A stretch of DNA of 9,646 nt, taken from contig JAEHKQ010000286.1 of assembly GCA_016838795.1 (NCBI GenBank), forward strand, positions 1-9,646. Reading direction: 5' to 3'. The stretch's first letter is position 1, and the number at the start of each line of letters is the position of its first letter. Below are positions 5,454 through 9,646 of this stretch, piece by piece. This DNA is from Nitrosopumilales archaeon. Lineage in GTDB: Archaea; Thermoproteota; Nitrososphaeria; Nitrososphaerales; Nitrosopumilaceae. Made by a program: the position numbers and the translations under genes. The notes under the pieces were generated by a model. That model worked only from the letters and a program-made list of their open reading frames with translations, did not search any database and was not told the DNA's origin.

Positions 5454-6317
5454 GTGGCAACGAAAACCCTTCAGGCACCAATTGTACGAAAATTCATTCC
5501 TGCCAGGAAAGCAAACTCTCGAAAGGGAGATAACGGTACTGTTTTGGTGGTGGGAGGCAGTTACATCTATCATGGAGCGCCAATTCTTTCTTCAATAGCT
5601 GCTTTAAAGTCTGGAGTTGATTTGGTGTATACATCGGTTCCAAAAATCAACACTCAATCAACAAGAGCCATTTCACCTAATCTTATTGTTATTCCGCTAG
5701 TAGATCAAAAACTAACTCGTGGTGCCGTTAAAAAATTACTTGGAGTTATTCCAAGAAACTTGGACTCGGCAACAATTGGAATGGGATTAGCAATCGCTGA
5801 AAAATCTTCATTAAACATTCTAATTCAAGAATTACTGAACAGAGATGTTAGACTATCATTAGATGCTAGTGCCTTAGTATCTGATATTTTGCCTCTTTTA
5901 GCAAACAAAAATGTAGTAGTGACTCCGCATTCTGGAGAATTCAAAAGATTATTTGGTCAAATTCCTCCTGAGAACCAAAAACAAAGAATTTCATTAGTTG
6001 AAAAATTTGCCAAAGAAAATGGCATAACCATTTTACTAAAAGGGCAGACTGATGTTGTATCTGACGGTAAAACAACTTTTCTTAATCCAAAAAAAACTCC
6101 TGCAATGACTGTGGGGGGAACAGGAGATGTACTTTCTGGATTAGTTGCTGGGATCCTCGCAAAAAACCGTAATGCATTGGAAGCTGCAGCTGCTGCCACA
6201 TTCATTAATGGAATGGCAGGAAAATTAGTTCAGAAAAAATTAGGTTTACACATTACAGCCATGGATCTAATTGATGTCATTCCTCAAGTGATGAAACCGT
6301 TTGATAAAATCAAGTGA
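5454..6317 (+). CDS. nnrD: ADP/ATP-dependent NAD(P)H-hydrate dehydratase
   Basis: A 287-residue enzyme of the YjeF C-terminal (carbohydrate-kinase-like) family. It uses ADP or ATP to convert the damaged hydrates NADHX/NADPHX back to NADH/NADPH in the cytosol. Evidence: SRKGDNGTVLVVGGS (22-36), matching the family's KGDFGRVLVIGGS entry; LDASAL (136-141); VTPHSGEFKRL (156-166); ILLKGQTDVV (193-202); and the signature GGTGDVLSGL (221-230) with catalytic Asp at 225. It corresponds only to the dehydratase half: many archaea fuse it behind an NnrE epimerase domain of about 200 residues, which is absent here. The start is GTG, and an in-frame TAA two codons upstream rules out a lost N-terminal domain in this frame. 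It lies 51 bases after trmI and overlaps the peptidase gene by 4 bases. Call is firm. Confidence 0.93.
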   Translation: MATKTLQAPIVRKFIPARKANSRKGDNGTVLVVGGSYIYHGAPILSSIAALKSGVDLVYTSVPKINTQSTRAISPNLIVIPLVDQKLTRGAVKKLLGVIPRNLDSATIGMGLAIAEKSSLNILIQELLNRDVRLSLDASALVSDILPLLANKNVVVTPHSGEFKRLFGQIPPENQKQRISLVEKFAKENGITILLKGQTDVVSDGKTTFLNPKKTPAMTVGGTGDVLSGLVAGILAKNRNALEAAAAATFINGMAGKLVQKKLGLHITAMDLIDVIPQVMKPFDKIK

Positions 6318-7675
6318 AAATGAAAAAGATTCTGAAATATGCAGATTCTAACATGAACAGTCTAGTGTCTGAACTTCAGACACTAATTCGACAACCTAGC
6401 GTTTCTGCAAAAAATGAAGGCATTGAGGAGTGTGCTAAATTGGTAAAGAAAACTCTTGAAAAGTCTGGCATAAAATCTCAAATCCTTCGTTTAGGGAAAA
6501 ACATACCCCCACTCGTCTATGGTGAATTACACTCCAAAAAGAATCCCAAAAAAACACTATTGTTTTACAATCATTATGATGTACAGCCTGCTGAACCATT
6601 CAATTTGTGGGATTATCCACCTTTCAGTGCTAAAGTGAAGGGAAAGAAGGTTTTCGGAAGGGGTTCTGCTGATGATAAAGGAGAACTAATTACAAGAATT
6701 AAGGCCGTTCAAGCACATCTCAAAGTAAATGGAGATATTCCATGTAACATCAAATTTGTAATTGAGGGTGAGGAAGAAGTTGGAAGCCCCAACATTGGCA
6801 AATATCTAAGAAGATACAAGAAAAAGTTCTCTTGTGATGGCGTGATTTGGGAATTTGGATATGTTGATTCTAAAAATCGACCAATTGTAGGACTTGGAAT
6901 GAAGGGTTTGTTGTTTGTGGAACTAATTGCCAAGGAATCCAAAATTGATGTACATTCAAGTCTTGCAGTATTAATAAAAAATCCCGCATGGAGGTTGGTG
7001 GAAGTGGTAAAAACACTTCGAAACTCGGAAGGTAGAATTTTGATTAAAGATTGGTACAAAGAGGTAACACCACTAACAAAAACTGATTTGAAAATAATTA
7101 AACAAGAACCGTTTGACGAATCGGTATTCAAAAAAGAATTTAAGATAAAAAATTTTGTTGGAAACAAAAAAGGACTCGAAGCAAAAAAAGCACTAGTTGC
7201 TGGCGCTACATGTAATATCGCAGGTTTTGTTTCTGGTTATACTGGTGAAGGAGCAAAGACTGTTTTGCCAGGAAAAGCTTTAGTTAAAATTGATTTTAGA
7301 CTTGTTCCAGAAATGGATCCTAAGAAACAGGTACAGAGACTGAAAAAACATTTGAAGGTTAACGGTTTTGGTGATCTGCAGATTAAGGTATATCACGGAG
7401 AAGCTGCCGCAAGAACTGATCCTTCCGAACCATTTGTTTCTCAAGTAAGACAAGCAGCAAATGAATCCTATGGCAAATCTATTCTTAATGTCTCGAATGC
7501 TGGAACTGGCCCAATGCACTCATTTGTTCAGATTCTAAAGGCTCCTTGCATCTCTATAGGGAGCACGTACATGTTTTCAAGAATTCATTCTCCAAACGAA
7601 TTTGCTAGGATCGATCTTCTCAAAAAAACTACAAAATGTATTTGTCTGATTCTAGATAAATTTGGTAAAACCTAG
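6314..7675 (+). CDS. M20/M25/M40-family metallopeptidase (dipeptidase-like)
   Basis: A 453-residue zinc-dependent hydrolase of the M20 family, probably a cytosolic dipeptidase, carboxypeptidase or related amidohydrolase. Motifs seen: NHYDVQP (86-92; metal His H87, Asp D89), GRGSADDKG (115-123; bridging metal Asp D120), EGEEEVGS (151-158; catalytic E154, metal E155), likely metal Glu E180 in VIWEFG, DVHSS (212-216; the His of the dimerisation/lid domain) and RIHSPNEF (423-430; last metal His H425). The lid domain lies between about 200 and 315. All active-site positions are filled. The GTG start at 6314 overlaps the nnrD stop (GTGA), indicating coupled translation; an in-frame ATG at 6320, 2 bases after that stop, is an equally good start and would remove two residues. 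No signal peptide. Substrate cannot be told from sequence. Confidence 0.9.
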   Translation: MKMKKILKYADSNMNSLVSELQTLIRQPSVSAKNEGIEECAKLVKKTLEKSGIKSQILRLGKNIPPLVYGELHSKKNPKKTLLFYNHYDVQPAEPFNLWDYPPFSAKVKGKKVFGRGSADDKGELITRIKAVQAHLKVNGDIPCNIKFVIEGEEEVGSPNIGKYLRRYKKKFSCDGVIWEFGYVDSKNRPIVGLGMKGLLFVELIAKESKIDVHSSLAVLIKNPAWRLVEVVKTLRNSEGRILIKDWYKEVTPLTKTDLKIIKQEPFDESVFKKEFKIKNFVGNKKGLEAKKALVAGATCNIAGFVSGYTGEGAKTVLPGKALVKIDFRLVPEMDPKKQVQRLKKHLKVNGFGDLQIKVYHGEAAARTDPSEPFVSQVRQAANESYGKSILNVSNAGTGPMHSFVQILKAPCISIGSTYMFSRIHSPNEFARIDLLKKTTKCICLILDKFGKT

Positions 7676-7703
7676 CCTTTCTTTTTGGAGAAAGGCCTTT
7701 ATT
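7675..7703 (+). terminator. Hairpin after the peptidase gene, abutting a TATA-like element for psmB
   Basis: A perfect 8-bp inverted repeat (GCCTTTCT at 7675-7682, AGAAAGGC at 7689-7696) begins at the last base of the peptidase stop codon and contains a T5 run (7682-7686). It is probably a terminator. Just behind it, TTTATT (7698-7703) lies 23 to 28 bases before ATG 7726 and fits a TATA box for psmB, which lacks a Shine-Dalgarno site. The end of one unit and the start of the next are packed into about 50 bases. Confidence 0.45.
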
Positions 7704-7725
7704 GTGCTCTGAAATCATTTGAATC

Positions 7726-8325
7726 ATGTCATACATGTACATGCCAGGGGCAACCGCTGTAGGCATAACATTTGATAATGGCGTAGTTATTGCAAGCGAA
7801 AAAAGGATTGCATATGGAAACTTTCTTGTGAGTAAAACCACAAAAAAGACCTTTCAACTAACCCCTAATGTTGGTGCAGCGTGTGCTGGTTTGGTAGCAG
7901 ACATGCAGATTCTAGCACTGCAAATTTCTGCCCTAGCAAAAATTAGAAAAATGGAAATAAAACGTGAGATTCCACCAAACTCTATAGCTAAGATGATATC
8001 AAACATGATGTATGAAAGAAGATTTTTCCCATTCCTAACTCAGATAATTATAGGTGGTATTATAGACAAACCGTCTATTTACACATTGGATCCATTAGGT
8101 TCTGTTCTCCCCGATGAATATGCAGCAGTTGGAACTGGAGCTGAATCAGCATTAGGAGTTCTTGATCCTCAATTCAAAGAAAAAATGACAGAAAAAGAAG
8201 CTGTTGAACTTGCAAAAAAGGCAGTAAAATCTGCAATTCTGAGAGACTCTTTTAGCGGAGATGGTATTGACTTTCTTGTGATAAACAAGGAAGGATGTAA
8301 AGAGTTTTCAGAAAAATTAAACTAG
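7726..8325 (+). CDS. psmB: 20S proteasome beta subunit lacking the catalytic Thr1
   Basis: A 199-residue Ntn-fold protein of the proteasome beta family, part of the inner rings of the 20S core particle. Conserved landmarks: ATAVGITFDNGVVIASEKR (9-27), GNFLVSKTTKK (31-41), CAGLVADMQ (53-61) and ILRDSFSGDGID (171-182). Active beta subunits are cleaved between Gly and Thr in a G|TTTVGI context; here the same place reads G8-A9-T10-A11-V-G-I, so position 1 is Ala (codon GCA). Numbered from A9 with no gaps, Lys33 (K41), Asp166 (D174) and Ser169 (S177) all fall in place, while position 17 is Glu (E25) rather than Asp and position 129 is Thr (T137) rather than Ser. The subunit is therefore probably non-catalytic, working beside a second, active beta subunit encoded elsewhere. 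ATG 7726 is leaderless. It converges with the PUA gene and shares CTAG with it. Confidence 0.93.
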   Translation: MSYMYMPGATAVGITFDNGVVIASEKRIAYGNFLVSKTTKKTFQLTPNVGAACAGLVADMQILALQISALAKIRKMEIKREIPPNSIAKMISNMMYERRFFPFLTQIIIGGIIDKPSIYTLDPLGSVLPDEYAAVGTGAESALGVLDPQFKEKMTEKEAVELAKKAVKSAILRDSFSGDGIDFLVINKEGCKEFSEKLN

Positions 8326-8340
8326 TTTGTAATAGTTTTT
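8312..8340. terminator. Shared end of two converging genes with T-tracts on both strands
   Basis: The TAG stop of psmB (8323-8325) and the TAG of the opposite PUA gene (8324-8322) share the palindrome CTAG, the centre of a 10-bp perfect palindrome AAACTAGTTT (8319-8328). T5 tracts follow on both strands: 8336-8340 for psmB, and 8316-8312 for the PUA gene. Each terminator-like tract thus lies within the other gene's last codons. Confidence 0.4.
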
Positions 8341-8798
8341 CCAATCTCCCAATACTTGTCAGAAATGTAATGCATGTTTTTTATAACTTCACCCTTTTCC
8401 ATTGTTTCCAATTCTGAACTTGGTACTAGAGATTTTCCTACAGCAAGAAACTTGTGCTGTGATTCTTCAATAACACAAACAACTTGCTCCCTGTCAAATT
8501 CAGAATGACTTCTAATTCCGGGACGCATTACATTTGCACCATTGCACATGAATTTGACTGCACCCATATCTACCAACACATGAGGAAATTTCTCAAGAAG
8601 TGAGGTTTGTGACAGAAAAGGAAAATAAGTTTCCTCAATTTTTAAAATCATAATATCATTTGCGGTAAAAATTTGTACATTATCCATGATGCGGTGCATC
8701 TTCAAATTTTTTGCCTTTGGAATTTCGATTTTCCATTGAGCAGAAACCTGTTTCAAAAGATCTTCTGTTTCACTTTTTGAAATTAGATTTGATTTCAA
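8322..8798 (-). CDS. MCT-1/Tma20-like PUA-domain RNA-binding protein
   Basis: A 158-residue protein with an N-terminal domain of about 70 residues followed by a C-terminal PUA domain (about 73-150). The PUA signature is clear: HVLVDMGAVKFMCNGANVMRPGI (split here as VLVDMGAVKF, 74-83, and GANVMRPGI, 87-95), then FLAVGKSLV (117-125) and KGEVIKNMHYISDKYWEIG (135-153), which resembles the end of MCT-1/Tma20 proteins (GIGIENVHYLNDGLW-like). Eukaryotic relatives bind the ribosome and act in initiation and recycling; archaeal ones are probably translation or RNA-modification factors. The start is a TTG (8798-8796) that overlaps the homoserine dehydrogenase stop as TTGA. The first internal ATG would remove 33 residues of the N-terminal domain, so the TTG is preferred. 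Exact function unproven. Confidence 0.85.
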   Translation of the reverse strand: MKSNLISKSETEDLLKQVSAQWKIEIPKAKNLKMHRIMDNVQIFTANDIMILKIEETYFPFLSQTSLLEKFPHVLVDMGAVKFMCNGANVMRPGIRSHSEFDREQVVCVIEESQHKFLAVGKSLVPSSELETMEKGEVIKNMHYISDKYWEIGKTITN

Positions 8799-9646
8799 GA
8801 TCGAGAAATCTCTTTTCTAATGTCTAGCAAATCTCTTAAAATCGAGCTTGCAGTTTCCATTCCTCCAGCACCCCTACCAATTATTGTTTGAGTGCCGGAG
8901 TGTTCAGAGGTGAAGGCTATTGCATTCAGGGTTCCATTTACGCACAATGGATCATCTAATGATATCTCTCTAGGACTCACAATCAAGTCCTTATTACAGG
9001 AAGCAACTAGTTTTACGGCACAATTTTTTTTGGCAGCCTTTTTGATATCTCCCAGACCCACCTTTCTTATTCCAGTACATTGGATATCTGGTAACGTGAC
9101 CTTCATGTCCATAACCCAGTTTGCAAGGATTACGAGTTTTGCAGCAGCATCTAATCCATCCAGATCTAATGATTCATCTGCCTCAACATATCCCTTGGAT
9201 TTGGCATCTTTTAGTGCAACATCAAAGGACATTCCATTTGCCATATTTGTTAGGATGTAGTTGGTTGTACCGTTTAGAATGCCAGCAAATGAAATAATCC
9301 TTTCTCCTTGTAAGCTGTTTTTGGCATAATTCAAAATTGGCGTTCCCCCTCCAACCGTTCCACTAAATCTCAACAAAACATGATTGTATGTTGCCAATTC
9401 CATGAGCGAAGGAAATGCAAGTGCCAATGGACCTTTATTTACTGAAATAACATGCATGCCTTTTTTCATTGCGTTTATTATGTGAGACATACCAGGTTCG
9501 GCATCTTTGTAATTGCTAGCAGTCATTTCAATTAGAACATCTGCATCTACATTTTGTATAATTTCTAAACCAGAAGCCTTGTTTTTGGATTTACTGTAAT
9601 CCTTTACACTCTTTGTTTTTTTCTTGACTTGGATTAATCTCCCCAT
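8795..9646 (-). CDS. hom: Homoserine dehydrogenase, 5' end cut by the window edge
   Basis: This catalyses NAD(P)H-dependent reduction of aspartate semialdehyde to homoserine, the branch step to threonine, methionine and isoleucine. The visible 283 residues include the tail of the nucleotide-binding domain (DADVLIEMTAS, 34-44) and catalytic Lys71 in VISVNKGPLA (67-76). The catalytic domain has FSGTVGGGTPI (94-104), LNGTTNYIL (124-132) and GYVEADESLDLDGLDAAAK (152-170), and the protein ends IIGRGAGGMETASSILRDLLDI (about 255-276). There is no ACT domain and no fused aspartate kinase. The family's N-terminal GxGxxG dinucleotide-binding segment, about 50 to 60 residues, is missing, so the ATG at the window's last three bases is most likely an internal Met and the gene continues beyond 9646. 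It overlaps the PUA gene by 4 bases and is likely co-transcribed with it. Confidence 0.93.
   Translation of the reverse strand: MGRLIQVKKKTKSVKDYSKSKNKASGLEIIQNVDADVLIEMTASNYKDAEPGMSHIINAMKKGMHVISVNKGPLALAFPSLMELATYNHVLLRFSGTVGGGTPILNYAKNSLQGERIISFAGILNGTTNYILTNMANGMSFDVALKDAKSKGYVEADESLDLDGLDAAAKLVILANWVMDMKVTLPDIQCTGIRKVGLGDIKKAAKKNCAVKLVASCNKDLIVSPREISLDDPLCVNGTLNAIAFTSEHSGTQTIIGRGAGGMETASSILRDLLDIRKEISRS

Noticed and set aside
5278..5598. A 106-codon plus-strand frame across the trmI-nnrD junction
   Set aside because: It overlaps two well-supported genes in another frame and shows no conserved features.
6709..7167. A 152-codon minus-strand frame inside the M20 peptidase gene
   Set aside because: Fully contained in a gene with all active-site motifs present; the translation is hydrophobic and Ser/Thr-rich without a domain, as expected from antisense reading.
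8892..9260. A 122-codon plus-strand frame inside the homoserine dehydrogenase gene
   Set aside because: Antisense shadow of a clearly conserved gene; no promoter or motif supports it.

Overview
The window looks like a stretch of AT-rich chromosome from an ammonia-oxidising archaeon of the Nitrosopumilus type (Thaumarchaeota/Nitrososphaerota). That lineage call rests on the archaeal gene set (DRG-type GTPase, archaeal TrmI, proteasome beta subunit, MCT-1-like PUA protein), the low GC content, the tight packing and the many genes without a ribosome binding site but with a TATA-like element about 25 bases before the start. It is inferred from memory of the families, not from a search. There are no mobile elements, CRISPR arrays, rRNA or tRNA genes that I can see. 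The region is conserved-core in character.

Left part, minus strand (about 1880 down to 71). This is a probable operon: a 72-residue MJ1316/DUF504-like RNA-end-recognition protein, the DRG-family GTPase, and two very small genes: a 58-residue zinc-ribbon protein (330-506) and a 21-residue Arg/Lys-rich peptide (152-217). A 10-bp perfect hairpin with a T-rich tail (71-102) closes it. The first 70 to 90 bases may hold the end of a plus-strand gene entering from the left.

Middle, plus strand (1964-8325). After a short divergent promoter region come a HAD-family phosphoglycolate phosphatase and argS, separated by 2 bases and joined by a Shine-Dalgarno site. Then come trmI (tRNA m1A methyltransferase, GTG start), nnrD (NAD(P)HX dehydratase, GTG start), an M20-family peptidase overlapping nnrD by 4 bases, and a proteasome beta subunit behind its own TATA-like element. 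The proteasome subunit carries Ala where the catalytic N-terminal Thr should be, so it is probably a non-catalytic or structural subunit.

Right part, minus strand (9646 down to 8322). A homoserine dehydrogenase, cut at its 5' end by the window edge, overlaps an MCT-1/Tma20-like PUA-domain gene by 4 bases (TTGA). The PUA gene and psmB converge and share the palindromic stop tetranucleotide CTAG.

Taken together, much of the window serves translation and protein turnover: ArgRS, tRNA methylation, DRG GTPase, PUA protein, proteasome and peptidase. Metabolite repair (phosphoglycolate, NAD(P)HX) and threonine/methionine synthesis make up the rest. The items most worth follow-up are the Thr1-less proteasome subunit and the two tiny genes downstream of the DRG GTPase.
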